From Chiua virens (lineage: Eukaryota > Basidiomycota > Agaricomycetes > Boletales > Boletaceae), in assembly GCA_019787685.1 (NCBI GenBank), contig JAHNUO010000005.1, positions 806,001 to 870,000 on the forward strand: a stretch of DNA of 64,000 bases, given 5' to 3'. The notes beneath the pieces are model-generated. The model saw nothing but the letters and a program-made list of their open reading frames with translations. It was not told the DNA's origin and did not search any database. Shown in pieces: positions 24,068 through 35,886 of this stretch. Numbering within the stretch: position 1 is the stretch's first letter; the number at the start of each line of letters is the position of its first letter. The translations under genes and the position numbers were made by a program.

Positions 24068-25080
24068 ATGTTCTCCAAATCTCTTGCTACCTTGCTTGCG
24101 TTCGCTATTTCCCTGCCAATTTCTACATCTCTTGCCGCTTATTTGGATGTCACTTCTCCGGTTTTCAACCAATTTTTGTTCGTAGGCCTCAAGTACAATG
24201 TTACCTGGTATGTCCGAGTCGACAGGTTCGTGTACGTGTTCGTCTATAACATTTTCTTCACAGGGATACCAGCAGCCCCCCTGGCCAGATCAGTGTTCCT
24301 TTTGGCACGATCAACCTCGTTGTCCAGGGTGCAATTCAGCACGGTATATCTCTTACCAAGTCTACCTCGCATTGATACTGAACAGGTTTCGTAGATGCTG
24401 CCGGTGTTTTGGCTAGCAATGTGAAATTCGCGGATGGCCATGCCCAGATCATAGCCCCTTCTGTCCCAACCGGGGATTACCAACTTGCTTGTTAGTCGAG
24501 CTATCCCGCTCCAATGCCGTGATCTTCTTCTGACATCCTCTCAATAGTGATTGGCGACTCTATCAAATACAGCCCTCAATTCGCCATCGTCCAGCCAGAG
24601 TAGAGTGGCCACACATAGTACTTGACAAACGGCGGAAAACAAAGTCGGGCTACATGCTGGCGATGACATGCTTGGCACGGATTCTGTGGTAATTCTTGTC
24701 AGTTTGTAAAATCCTCAGATGTACTGGTAGAATAACTCGATCGTCTTTTGCGTCGTCACGTCAGCACATGAGAATTGGCCTGTGTCCTTGTACATCCATC
24801 GGTGTCTCACAAGTTGCCGGATCGACCGAAGAGACTGTCATTCCACTAGTCAGACGGACCTCGAGAATACAGTATAGTTCGCCGACGACTGGCACAAAAG
24901 CAGGGCATTCGGTGGACACTTGAGCTGTGATACCGTCTGTTAGACTTTTCGGCTAGGGCCTAATGTACGCCTGTCAATTGGCTGCCAACTGTTTTCGGAG
25001 GTACTACGTTTCGGCGTCTGTGTCAGTCACTCGTCACCAGACCTCTCTACATACATGCTCTCTTGGCACAGTTAGCAGTG
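23343..25080 (+). repeat. Pair of diverged direct repeats, ~95 bp each
   Basis: Copy A about 23343-23440 and copy B about 24988-25080 share a TTTTCGGAG start, ACGTTTCGGCGT, CCAGACCTCTCTACA-type and TCTTGGCAC blocks in the same order with small gaps. They flank the intact Kre9-like gene, suggesting a segmental duplication that included it. Confidence 0.5.
24068..24603 (+). CDS. Small secreted Kre9/Knh1-like cell-surface protein
   Basis: Four exons: 24068-24207, 24264-24343, 24386-24490, 24548-24603, or 126 residues in phase. Signal peptide residues 1-22 (MFSKSLATLLAFAISLPIST). One beta-sandwich domain of the yeast Kre9/Knh1-like N-terminal family follows: FLFVGLKYNVTWDTSSPPG, FGTINLVVQG, GDYQLALIGDSIKYSPQFAI. 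Intact members often continue into a Ser/Thr-rich GPI-anchored tail; here the protein stops after the domain, so it is probably secreted. Such proteins are linked to beta-glucan or wall assembly, but the precise role is unknown. A decayed copy lies at 22.1 kb. Confidence 0.82.
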
Positions 25081-25380
25081 CCTGAGTCCTCTCGCGGCGC
25101 GGGGATATCGTACTACATAGGTCCGACATCTTGATTTCCAGCGTCGCTAGCTCGGAGCCCGGCGCGTGCCTGCCTTTGCCGGTCTCAAAGGTGTTAGCTG
25201 GTCAAAAAAAGGGGGGGACGATTTACTAGCAGATCTCGAACCTATAACAGATCACCCATTTCAGACCACCGTGACTGGGCAACTTGTGCAGTGGCGTGAT
25301 TAATTGCCGCATGATCATGATGTATGTAGTGATCGTCGGGTCATATCCTGAGAAGCCGGCAACTACTGGCTTTGAATTCG
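24604..25380. other. Intergenic with repeat copy B (about 24988-25080)
   Basis: No gene. Contains the second copy of the diverged direct repeat (TTTTCGGAGGTACTACGTTT onward) and an A/G-rich run at 25205-25220 before the GPX promoter. Confidence 0.45.
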
Positions 25381-26334
25381 ATGCAGCGTTTTACTAACCT
25401 GTCCAAATCAGCTGCGGGTCGACCTCGTCATCAAGGACTTAGTAACTTGATCCCTCTCCGCAAGCATCGATTTCAACCCCCTTTCGCATCTTGTAGATAT
25501 TCTGAATTGCCAGTCTCTGTAATCCAACCTCTGCGACCGTTCCATTCGTCTCCGTCAAGATACACGCACATAATGACATCGACTGTGCCCACGTCGTTTT
25601 ACGATCTCAAAGCGGATCTCCCCAGCGGGAAGACTTGCGATTTCGAGCAGCTCAGGGGAAAAGTTGTTCTCGTCGTCAACGTTGCATCCCAGTGGTACGT
25701 GCGGCCCTCCTCTGATTTTCAGCCATGACAATCGCACCACAGCGGGTTCACACCGCAATACAAAGGTAAGACGACTCTGGTTGGCTATACGGGCATGGTC
25801 GGACGGGGGCAAAACTCACCCCTCGTTTTACGCCCCACGCATAGGTTTGCAATCACTGTATGACAAGTACAAAGACCGCGAGTTCGTGATTCTTGGATTC
25901 CCTTGTGATCAAGTGAGTCGATTGCAAGACCGGACGCCTAACATACCGCGAACAGCTCATCATCTCCTCTCGTTCTAGTTTGGCGGTCAAGAACCCGGAG
26001 ACGACGCCTCCATTTCGTCCTTTTGCGAGGTCAACTTTGGCGTCAAGTTTCCACTCATGAAGAAATCCGACGTTAACGGGGAAAACACTAATCCCGTTTA
26101 CAAGTGGCTCAAGAATGAGAAGTCGGGCATCTTGGGTTTGACCCGGATCAAGGTGCGTGTCCTTTCGGCAGTTGTTCACACCTTGATCGTTTCTGACGTG
26201 TACACGCACAGTGGAACTTTGAAAAGTTTTTAATCGATCAGAAGGGTAATGTCGTGAATCGGTGGGCGTCGACGACGACACCTGAAGCAATCGATGCTGC
26301 CGTAGAGAAGCTTCTGGAGGGTAGTAGCGAATGA
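25381..26334 (+). CDS. Glutathione peroxidase-like thiol peroxidase (HYR1/GPX3 type)
   Basis: Five exons: 25381-25694, 25743-25765, 25845-25912, 25979-26152, 26212-26334, or 233 residues. The codon for the peroxidatic cysteine is split by intron 1 (TG|C): the spliced reading is NVASQCGFTPQYKGL. GFPCDQFGGQEPG and SSFCEVNFGVKFPLM supply a conserved Cys and a resolving Cys of the atypical 2-Cys, thioredoxin-dependent fungal class; WNFEKFLID supplies the conserved Trp and Asn. Residues 1-64 before an internal ATG at 25573 are Arg/Ser-rich without acids, like a mitochondrial presequence. Use of both ATGs would give mitochondrial and cytosolic forms; that is inference. Exon 2 has 23 nt. Confidence 0.93.
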
Positions 26335-26558
26335 CTCGGGGCGGTGGGTGCAGTCTCATCCAAGAATAAGCTATAAGACACATCAAGGCTATCAGGCCTT
26401 TATATCTCTTGTACACTATCGTCGCATTTTTTTGCTCCCCATACATCGTACATGCACCATTTGCAGGCGATCATATCGATCAATCTCTGGATAGCAGATA
26501 TACCACAATCGATACAATGCAAAGTAGGGTGTATGTTCGCACGTGAATTGCTGTCAAC

Positions 26559-29091
26559 TCAAATACGGGTCGAGGGCTCAAAAGATTCGTCGGCCTCGGT
26601 CATTCTGAGCCATAACCCACCCTTGTCGATGTGTCAGAGTCAGACAACCACAACCCGAAGAAAAGCCATCCACTGAGAACTTACATATGCATACATTGTG
26701 AGATGCACCTTTGGGAAGATCTTTTCCGTTGCCTTTCGGCCTTCAGATTCGGCCCAAGCAGCCGGAGGAAGCGTGTCAGGCGCATATGCGTCTGGTTCGA
26801 GACCCATCGAGTCGAATTGTTGCAGGAGCCGAACGAGCATAAACGACATCTCATTATATGCAAACTAGGGTCGGAAGAGGATACTTAATCAACAAGAGTG
26901 ACGGGAAAGAGAGTGACGGGAAAGAGTGAGAAACAACTTGCCTGTTGCCCAAGACAAATGCGAGGTCCGGCGTTAAACGGAAGGAAGATAGATGGTTGAT
27001 ACTGGTTCAACCGGTGGTCGAGGAAACGGTCGGGATCAAATTCGTTAGCTGTTCGGGACGGTGAGGATCATGGAGGTGGACCGTAGGTGATCGTTCGGGT
27101 TTCTTACCGTCTGGTCCCCAGAGATCTTTTCGACGATGCATGAGAAATACAGAATATGCTATCCTGTTTCGGGAAGGCTACTTTGGCTAGGCCGTGCGGG
27201 AAAGTTTAAATGACATACTGGGTCCTTGCGGGTACATAAAATGGTTTCTCCGACGGGTCGGAGGAGGGTAAAGTGGTAGCCTTGATGCTCTCACTGCTTG
27301 CTTGAGGTGCTTTATTGGCGAGAAATATATTATGCTCACCGAATGTTGAATGGCCTGCAGAGAATATGAGTGACGTGAACTATAAATCTGATTGATGGAA
27401 CGCGCGAAGACCTACACGGCCGGATATAGTCTCAATGTCTCTGGAACAACAGTCTATGAGAGGTCCGTGTTGAACGAGGCAGAGACGTACCATTGATAAC
27501 TGCGCGAAGGTACTTCATGTCACGGATCGCCTCATACGTCGGGCGATTATTGGGTCCAACCTTGGTCATTATTTCCTTCCGGAGACGGGAAAACACGCGG
27601 AGGTGCGTCGACAAGAGATAGACGATGAAGGTCAGTGTCCCGGCCGTCTTTTCGCGAATGAATGATCTATGACAATATATTCACACAATCGTACGTACCG
27701 TATCACGACCGGCAATCATGATATTCAAGATCTCATCCTTCAGGACAGCAGGATCTACAGAGAATGATGAGAATGAAAGTATAGTCAGTGAGACTCCATA
27801 CCAGTAGTAAGATGAACGAGGTGATCGAGAAGTGTGTCTTCCTCGGAAGACTCGGAGGTTATGTGCGTTGGGGTCATCAGTCGCTTTCTCTATGGCGTCC
27901 CTTACGATAGGCTCAATGTAAGCGTTCACGGTCTTCATCGGCTCAGCCGTCCCATCGGTGAAAATCTCAAAGAGAGGCCACAACCAACCTCTCCGAACTC
28001 GGAGAGAAGCGATGTATTGAGCCTGTGAGAATGCACGAGCAAAGTCATCTGCTACCTTGGAGTTTGAGTTTTCAACCGACTTTCCGAGTGGAGTCACGTT
28101 GAAGGGGTAAACTAGACCGGCGGAGAGACTGTCTACACATTTTCCGAAGAGAAACTCTGTTGCAGAATCAAGGGTAAATCGTGAAACAGCATCCTGAGGA
28201 TGTTTCATTCACCTCAAGAACGGGAAATAGATGCATACACACATGCCTGGAAGTCCACCGGATAACCAGCGCGGAGACGTGACTTCATCTGGGTAATCAC
28301 GCGCTCAGCATGGCGATCAAAGATATCAAAGTAGCTGATCCGAGCCTTCATAAAGAACGGACGGGTCATGGAACGATGAAATTTCCACATTTCGGCTAGA
28401 GGATTGAGAATAAACTCACGAACGAGCGAACATGACAGCGGCTACTAACCATCGGAGTTAAAGACCCCCGTACCCAAGACACTCAGCATCGTGGCTTTGA
28501 AGATGTCCCCTAAGAACAAGAGTTACGCAATGGTTCATACTGCGCTTGACCACCGTTTACCTTTGACGAAGTTCTCGAAATCGTGTGCTAGAATGGTCTA
28601 TGCAAGCTTCAGTTGATAGAGATAGGCATTATTTGCTGATGCACCTTTACATGATGTGGTTCACAAGTGAATAGGATGTCGTTGAACATCACACGGAAAT
28701 TAAAACAGTTGCCGATTGTCGCAATTGCCTCTGTGAAGGTTTCTCCTGAGAGGCATGATTTTCAGTCGAAACATTCTGATCAATGGGTCGCACCAGGATA
28801 TCCGCTCTTCGTGGCTTCCACCAACTTTAGCATCAAGTCAACGTTTCCGAATGTCTGCCCCTCAAGAACAGGCATAGGATGCGCTCCCAAGCGAGCTGCA
28901 CCATGGTTTTGGAGAAGATTCTTGAACATGACTCCAAGGGGAAAGCTTGCTATGAGACTGGCTACCAACCACCAAAAGGAGATCGATACTCCGCAGAGTG
29001 ATCCGAGCCTCCACAGCGCAGTACCGACCAAACAGCGTGCGATCATGAGTCTCGCGATGCTAGCCATGAAGGCTAGCCCAGGGGGTACCAT
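26559..29091 (-). CDS. Cytochrome P450, CYP63-like; one-base frame break
   Basis: ER-bound monooxygenase of the basidiomycete CYP63-like (CYP52-clan) group, whose studied members oxidise alkanes, fatty acids and aromatics. The N-terminus has hydrophobic segments ([15 protein letters not shown]). The I helix reads AGRDTTAGTLTF, the ExxR motif is ETLR, and the heme loop is [18 protein letters not shown]. About 13 exons, roughly 600 residues, ending [12 protein letters not shown] plus a short tail. Two introns start with GC: CAG|GCATGT at 28246-28245 and CAG|GCAAGT at 26941-26940. Between NAHN and EEDTLLDHL (about 27850-27885) the frame slips by one base with no intron to explain it. Apart from that slip every conserved element is intact. 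Confidence 0.9.
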
Positions 29092-30067
29092 GCTTCCTGA
29101 GGTACACTGGCGAGCAAAGTTCGAAGGAGAAACGCTAGGGAGAATGATCTAGGGATCAGCCAGATCTAAATTCGGTGGCGAGCTGCTATTTATCTGCCAG
29201 CTGATGCCGTATGCCACTCAGCGCTCAGCCTCTGGCACCAAACATCTGGTGAGAATGTCCTTGGACACGCAACAAGTCGTGGTTTCTCGCCGCTAAGTCG
29301 ATAGGTCATAGAAATACAAAGTTAGCTAGTTCTGGGAAAAACATTGAATGTGCCACCGCATAAACCGAGCCATCAGACTCGGCCCAGCATCGATCGTGAT
29401 TCGTGGCAGCTGCTGTCACTTTGACAGCGAGTCCCAAGCGACCGGGTCACCGGGAGTATGGAATCCATGGATCCCACGTTCAGAACTCTCCAATTGTGAT
29501 CGATAGGACGAGCATCAAATCTCGAACTTGAAGCCCACACCCTGTGATCATGGGAACTTTGGGAAGACGATCGGTAGCATAATGAGGCAAAATACCGACT
29601 ACATACGGAGGTCCAAAGCATTCTTTGGATGTTGACGTTAAGGCCGCGAACAAAAAAGTGCGTCGTCGATCTACGTCGATAGCTAGTGAGCACTTCTAGT
29701 AGATCTTTAGGCCACGTCTGACTGGATAAAGGACAAAGTAGAACGTTTTACAAAAATCTGGATTACGTGCGCTCGGCCGGCAATTGTGGGCGCGCCGAGC
29801 GTGTGTATGCACAAACAAACCACAAGGCTATATAAATTTGTTGACCCGGAACCTCTGTCTCCAAGCACACCTTCTTTGTCATCAACCAGCACACCCGTAA
29901 CCCACCCTTTGCTACACTAGCCCACGATTTCTTCCCCAGTCGGCTCATTCTCCATCTTCTGTCTCCGTAGAGGCGAATACAGAAGACCAAATTTCATGCT
30001 TCACCCTCCTGTCAATAAACCGTCGCATCAGTGTCAGTTTTGGTTAGAATTCATAAGTACTAGTACC
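29092..30067. other. Intergenic between P450 and eIF5, with TATA box
   Basis: Divergent promoter region of about 1 kb. A TATATAAA element sits at 29829-29836 on the plus strand, upstream of the eIF5 5' UTR. No other gene is supported. Confidence 0.5.
29829..29836 (+). promoter_or_regulatory. TATA box upstream of eIF5
   Basis: TATATAAA about 305 bp upstream of the eIF5 ATG. The distance fits a long 5' leader that contains the 5' UTR intron at 30068-30119. Confidence 0.4.
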
Positions 30068-30119
30068 GTGAGTACTCCCCATTCTCTTCGTCTGTTCTTT
30101 TCCTGATGTGTCCGTGTAG
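30068..30119 (+). other. Probable 5' UTR intron of eIF5
   Basis: GTGAGT donor at 30068 and TGTGTAG acceptor ending 30119, 52 bp, immediately before the leader CCCTGAATATC and the ATG at 30141. Confidence 0.5.
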
Positions 30120-30140
30120 CCCTGAATATCATCGCCCAGC

Positions 30141-31434
30141 ATGGCTAACGCAGGAATTGTTAACATCCGTCGTGACGTCGACGACAAATTCTATCGCTAC
30201 CGTATGCCGCTTCTCCTTACAAAGATCGAAGGAAAGGGTAACGGCATCAAGACTGTCGTCCCAAACATGTCCGATGTCGCTCGTGCTCTATCCCGTCCTC
30301 CCGCCTACATCACCAAATTCTTCGGTTGCGAACTTGGCGCACAGACACCGTTCGACGAAAAGAATGACCGCTACATCGTCAACGGAGCTCATGATGCCTC
30401 AAGGCTCCGCGAGCTCCTTGATGGTTTCATCGACAAATTCGTCCTCTGTCGCGCGTGCAAAAATCCCGAGACCGATCTCATTATCCTCAAGAGCGGTCGT
30501 AACGAGGATATCATTCGTGATTGTAAGGCTTGTGGAGAGAGGACGGGCATAGATATGAGGCACAAACTCGTCACCTTCATCCTCAAGAACCCTCCCAAGA
30601 AGACGAAGAAAGGCAAAGGGGACGCTAACGGCACTGCCACCGGCAACGGAAACGGCGTTCATGCCGCTGCTCCCGCTGTACCTGGAGAAGGTCAAGGCGA
30701 TGTGGCTCTTGGCGTAGATAGTGATGACGAGTTGACCAAAAAGATCAAGGCCGAAGCTGCCGACTTGACTACGGACACTGCCCTTGCCATCGATCACTGG
30801 TCCGCGGACACCTCCCCTGAAGCAGTTCAGGCTCGTATGAAGGCGTTGGGAAGCCAGATGGGCGCTGTGAGTCTCGGTGGCGGTGGGGAAGAGGACGGGA
30901 GCGAGGAGGACGCTGATAGTCCGTATTCTCAATTCGGCCACTGGCTTGAAGAAAACAAGGAAGATGAAGACCTCAGCTCGGTGCAGATTTTCAAGAAGGC
31001 TGAGGAGTTGGGTGTGGAAAAGAAGCACAAAACCCTCCTTGTTCTTGTACAGGCGCTATTCACTAAAGACGTCGTACAAGAGATCGCAACATACAAGGCT
31101 CTGCTGGTGAAAGTAAGTTATATATATCGATTTTGGGCACTCCCTGACATGGTTTTCACAGATGGTCACTTCAGAGAAACATCAGAAATCTTTACTCGGG
31201 GGCATCGAGCGATTGGTCGGGTTGACATATCCCGAGCTGATGCCCGCTGTTCCTAAAATCCTCATGGCGCTGTACCAGCACGACATTCTGGACGAAGAAG
31301 TCGTCACACAGTGGGGCACTCACGTTAGCAAGAAGTATGTGGACAAAGAAACCAGTAAGAAGGTCAGGAAAGCCAGTGAGCCGTTCTTGAAGTGGCTCGA
31401 AGAAGCAGACGATGACTCCGAAGATGATGAGTAA
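30141..31434 (+). CDS. TIF5: Translation initiation factor eIF5
   Basis: GTPase-activating protein for eIF2 in the 43S/48S complex. Two exons (30141-31112, 31162-31434), 414 residues. The N-terminal eIF5/eIF2beta fold contains the catalytic-arginine region [20 protein letters not shown] and a C4 zinc ribbon (CRAC ... CKAC). A Lys/Gly-rich acidic linker follows, then the C-terminal W2 HEAT domain ([18 protein letters not shown]) with acidic aromatic boxes ending [16 protein letters not shown]. Length and order match yeast Tif5. Confidence 0.96.
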
Positions 31435-31575
31435 GTTTGGCACCACATGTATATATGTTCTTCGTGATCTATTGTCGTTATATGATCGCTCCCCCCTTTT
31501 CCCTATCCGTGCATAGGAGTTTATTGAGCGATAGAGTGACATGAGTAACATGAGTAACACTCCGTTCTAACCACC

Positions 31576-32469
31576 ATGACCGATAAACCACCCTTTAAAG
31601 CACCCTTCATCGAAGACTCGAGCAAGAGGGTAAGGGCTCTCTTTGGCGGCAAGTTCATTGTCGACACCTACAAGTCCAAATTAGTGTATGTCACTAGCCC
31701 CTGACAATCCAGCAGATATCTCTATCTGAGATGATTTTCCAGCTGGGAGCACCCCTTCTACCCCATGTATTTCTTCCCGCTGTCAAGCATGCCTTCTTCC
31801 TCGTTGCGCAGGTCCGACCATGCTCAACCCGAGGAAGGCACCAAAGTCTACGACCTCGTGGTCGGCGACAGGGTCGCCAAAGAGGCCGTTATCGAGTTCA
31901 CCGGCGAAGGCGAATACAAGGACCTCGCCGGTCTCTTCAAGGTCAAATTCGCCTCCGCGGATGCCTGGTTCGAAGAGGACGAACGCGTGTACGCGCACCC
32001 CAAGGACCCGTACAAGGTGTGTGCCTTTCGCTCTGGAGAGGGGCTCGTTCACAGTGGCCCTCGCACAGCGCCTCGACATCCTCCAGACGTCGAGGCACGT
32101 CCGCGTTGAGATCAACGGCGTGGAAGTGGCGAATACACGCCGGGCCAAGTTCTTGTATGAAACTGGGCTACGTCGGAGGACGTACATCCCGGTCATGGAC
32201 GTTCAGGTCGGGTTGCTGAAGCCATCGGATACAGTCGCGGTTTGTCCGTACAAGGTGTGTGTGCGCGGTCCGACATGCACGTGGGACTGACACGGCTGGG
32301 TTAGGGGTGGTCGAACTACTTTGACGTGTATTTGCCCAATGGCGAGGTCCATAAGGATGTTGTGTGGTACTATCGCACGCCCAAGGACGAAGCGATCCAG
32401 GTCGCGGGATTGTTGTCGTTCTACGACGAGAAAGTGACCGTTTGGATTGACGACGAGAGGCAGGATTAA
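31576..32469 (+). CDS. Double DUF427-domain protein
   Basis: Four exons: 31576-31685, 31743-32016, 32069-32254, 32305-32469, or 244 residues in phase. The product contains the DUF427 pattern: VWEHPFYPMYFFP, TKVYDLVVGDRV, WFEEDERVYAHPKDPYK, RLDILQTSRHVRVEINGVEV, LLKPSDTVAVCPYKGWSNYFD. The family is widespread in actinobacteria and fungi and is of unknown biochemical function. The gene lies between eIF5 and GH10; its stop is 136 bp from the convergent GH10 stop. Confidence 0.88.
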
Positions 32470-32605
32470 AAAGTGAACAAATGAATGAATACGTGTACGC
32501 ATGAGAACTGTTATTACAGAGTATCGTTAGCGACTCTAAGTTGTGTTATAGGTCGAGGTGTATGTAAAGAGAGAGAAGAGACGAAGAATGTAGTCTGGTT
32601 GACCA

Positions 32606-34131
32606 TTATGCCGTGTTATTCGACTTTGTGAATCCAATGGCAATGCCGTCGTATGCAGGCTTGTGGACTAGGTTCTATTGACGTTGCACTTGAGAAACAT
32701 CGCACACGGGAAGCTTGGAATGGTGTGACATACCGAGTACCACGGGCAAGGATCACCGTATCCAGGGTAAAAGGACGGTACCCAGAGTACTGCAAAGTGA
32801 TGGATAGTCGAATGCTTATCATGATTCAAGGTAGTTGTAAAGGTACCTTGTCAGGGAAATCCCACACAGTGACACCAACGCATCTGGGTACGGTCATGCA
32901 ACTTTGAACAATGGCCATGTAGTCTGATTTTTGCTGATACAAGTCGGCATCTGTAACTGGGAGTGGGATCCGGTCATCGAGCTCCGTTACGGCAACTTCA
33001 AGACCAAGTGCGGTAAATCGCTCCATGTTAGTCCTGAGCTGGTATGGGTCCACTTGACCAAGGATGTAGTGGCATTGGAAACCAATACCATCGATGGGGA
33101 CACCAGCTGCCAAGAGGTCTTCAACCAATTGAACCATAGCATCGACCTTAGGGCCTATGTGGGAAGACAATGCTTTGTCATTATCCAAGGAGGAAAAGAA
33201 TAGTTTGCCGAGCTTACCGGCGTACTCGAGATCGTAGTCGTTGAGGTAAAGTTTGGCATTTGGATCTGCTGCGCGAGCGGCTCGTAGTGCGGTGCTGATA
33301 TAAGACTTGCCCAATGTGTTGTGGAAGACATCGGCACGCATCGTGCCATTACCATTGAATGGTTCTGAATTTCCGCATGCTTATCAGATATGACATTTGC
33401 GGAATTTGGCCGGGCTTACCATTGACGACATCCCATGCGTCTTCGGACAGTGAAAGAAGCTTACGCCAGCGGTTATACTCGAAAGAAAATGAAACTTACA
33501 GCTACGATGACGTCGGTTAGCCTCAAACGGGAAAAGGGATGGAGAAGGAGCTCACATTTTGCCTCGATAGTGCGAAACTTGTGTTCGTACGTGGTTTTCA
33601 ACCACTGAAGTCAAAGTCTCTGAGGTCCAGGTTCCATACATGACCCAGTCCGGAAGTTGCTGAAACCAGACGAGGGCATGACCTGAAACAATTGGAATGA
33701 GCTCGTGAGTTGTGATTCAAATATACTGAACCACCTCTCATGACCTTTCCGGTCTCCTCAGCAAGGGCAACGATCTGATCGCCGCCTGTGAAATTGAAGA
33801 CGTTTCGCTGGGGCTCGATCGCGTCCTAAGGGAGTGAGATAGCTTATCGTAACTCGCTGACCTTTGGAAAACATACCCATTTCATGCTGTTCTCGGGAGT
33901 GAGCTGGCCAAATATGTCGGTGTCCTTCAGAATGGAGAGGTAGGCCGGGTCATTCAATTTGCGGTTGTCTGTAGCAGAACCAAAGTAGAGCTTTCCAGCA
34001 GCCTTGGCGGCCACGTTCAAAGCAACGGTTGAAGTTGCCATCGGAAGAGTGTTTGAGCGGGTACTCGTCTGGAGCGCGACTGACGTGGGCACCAGTGCAA
34101 GAAGCGAAGCAAATATAGATGGCAGAATCAT
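32606..34131 (-). CDS. GH10 endo-1,4-beta-xylanase, secreted; one-base frame break
   Basis: Hydrolyses beta-1,4-xylan backbones outside the cell. Signal peptide residues 1-19 (MILPSIFASLLALVPTSVA), no CBM1, then a single TIM-barrel: GQLTPENSMKWDAIEP, GHALVWFQQLPDWV, acid/base Glu in WDVVNEPFNGNGTM (the Glu codon is split by an intron), and the nucleophile Glu in VTELDDR. The 3' exon reads DKY-S then VPSFYPGYGDPCPWYS, then HKPAYDGIAIGF to the stop at 32606. One base is missing at about 32784-32785 in the DKYSW segment. Without it the frame would not reach the conserved C-terminus. A relic of the same family lies at 22.4 kb. Confidence 0.92.
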
Positions 34132-34207
34132 TTCAACCCGGTAAGAACAATCACTGGAGGAGAATGTATAACCGTGACGGTTTGGAGAAGCGCGTAAGGA
34201 GGTCGCT

Positions 34208-34214
34208 TTTTATA
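34208..34214 (-). promoter_or_regulatory. TATA box of GH10 xylanase
   Basis: TATAAAA on the minus strand, about 77-83 bp upstream of the ATG, as expected for an inducible secreted hydrolase gene. Confidence 0.55.
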
Positions 34215-34707
34215 CCATGCACAACTTGACAGATCTCGCCCGATTGACATGCGATATGAAGTTGTTGCCAACAGTAGTGAACCCTTGATATTCCCCATGA
34301 GTGTTTTATCGCCTTACCATGATCGTCATGTGTGCACTGAGCTGGCGAGTTCGGGACTGGTCGCCACGCCAGCCATGTCACTTGCCTCAATTCGGGTCTA
34401 AAATACATTAACCGCGAGTCTCGGCTGTAGCCTAGACAATGCTTACCGCAGCGCACGTCGTTCGACACGGTGACACCGAGCTGATTTGCTAAACAAATGC
34501 CGAATTCCGGATATGTAAGTGCCATGAAAGCAAAAACCAATTACGCCGCAGTAGTGAATGCAAGTTACACCACACCTATGACAACACTCTGTATGATGAA
34601 CAGGCGAACATCGCTCCCATGAAACTTTACGGGGTTCCGTTTCGGAAAGGTGTCGTCGAAGTTGAGCTTAGGTCTGAGTTTGAAACATACCGAGAAACAC
34701 GACGTCC

Positions 34708-35886
34708 ATGTCCCGCTTCGCTCAAGCAAGTAGTCTCGCTCAGATCAGCGATGCCACTCTCGGTGTCTTCGCTTCTGTGCCCCCTTCGGAAACTCTTGAC
34801 CATCTCATTCGTTTTCTCTCAACATGGAGTGGTACCGAGTTGCGTGCGGCCCCTTCTCTTTCCGTGTTTCCCGCTCATAAGCGCATGCTCTTCTCAGCAA
34901 GCTATTCACGGTAGGGAACCACATTTCACTGTAACTCTCTGGCCCTTACCCCTCTTTCAAGTTGATCGAGTATACGATGAAGTTCACCACCCCCTTATTG
35001 CTGGCACGCGCAAATCTGCAGCATCGGTTTGGTCTGCGAAAGCAGCCAACAAGCAGTGTCGCCACGTCATTCACAAGCTTTTCCGCCATCATCAGCGACT
35101 TTAAAATGCTGGGTAGATTCTGGGGTAAGCGATCTCCCCCCCTTTCTAGGCATCAGTTAGCCGAATCAGCCACAGGGTTGCTTCCCATCCTACAATGGAT
35201 GGTATCGCTCGAAAGAAGTCCCCCGCCCACGCGTGCACTCCTGAACGATCGAGCGGTTACAGGGATGGTCCATGCTGGTGTATTATCCGTTGGAACACCT
35301 CTACTACTTGCGTGCCCACAACCTCATCCCGGCCACAATCCCCTCTGTTACCTCACTGTTGCGACTCGGACGCACCTCGAAGCGGAGCCTTCTAAACGCC
35401 AAATCCCTCGCCATGTGGTCTTGCCGTGCATGGACCCTCTATGTCATCCTCCAGTTTGCGCACTTGATGGAGGACAGAAAACTTTTGCTCATGAAAGAAA
35501 GGAGCTTGAGGAAAGGCAAGGGTGTCATGGCAGAAGACAGAGAGGATCTACGCAATAAGTGGGACGCTTTTTGGAACGAAGTCGTAGCCAATTCGGCCAA
35601 CTTACCGCTGGCTCTCCATTGGTGAGTCGCCTGTTCCAAGCTATGTCAGTCGAGTTTCTCAGCTTCCTACAGGTCTATCGAGCAGGGTATTTTTACTAGT
35701 GACGTGTGTGTTTCTACATCGGAGAGAAGGCTTCCATTGATGCCCACCCACCAGATATGGCTCACGATCTTTGGATTTATCAATGCAGTAGCTACCTTTA
35801 GAAGCGGATGGAAAGCTACTGCTCTTCCTTCTCTGAAGGCGGGTAAGGCACATGAGGTATCTGGGAGTCCACCTTATGATTGCTAA
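34708..35886 (+). CDS. PEX11: Peroxisomal membrane proliferation factor PEX11; frame problems
   Basis: Membrane-shaping protein for peroxisome elongation and division. Residues match PEX11: MSRFAQASSLAQISDATLGV, KFTTPLLLARANLQHRFGL, FKMLGRFWGLLPILQWM, SLERSPPPTRALL, ERLQGWSMLVYYPLEHLYYL, DVWLTIFGFINAVATFRSGW near the end. Later junctions (35,622 to 35,686; 35,699 to 35,754) are clean. Two places do not splice cleanly: the first intron before TMKFTTP (34,9xx), and a one-base slip between PPPTRALLN and ERLQGW near 35,239. The start codon at 34708 is supported by the conserved N-terminus. It is divergent from GH10. Confidence 0.85.

Noticed and set aside
25681..25700. GPX apparently lacking its catalytic Cys (Trp instead)
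   Set aside because: The Trp arises only from reading into the intron; splicing gives Cys.
26801..26840. tRNA-like B-box sequence (GGTTCGAGACC)
   Set aside because: It lies in the coding sequence of the P450 on the minus strand and has no A box or cloverleaf.
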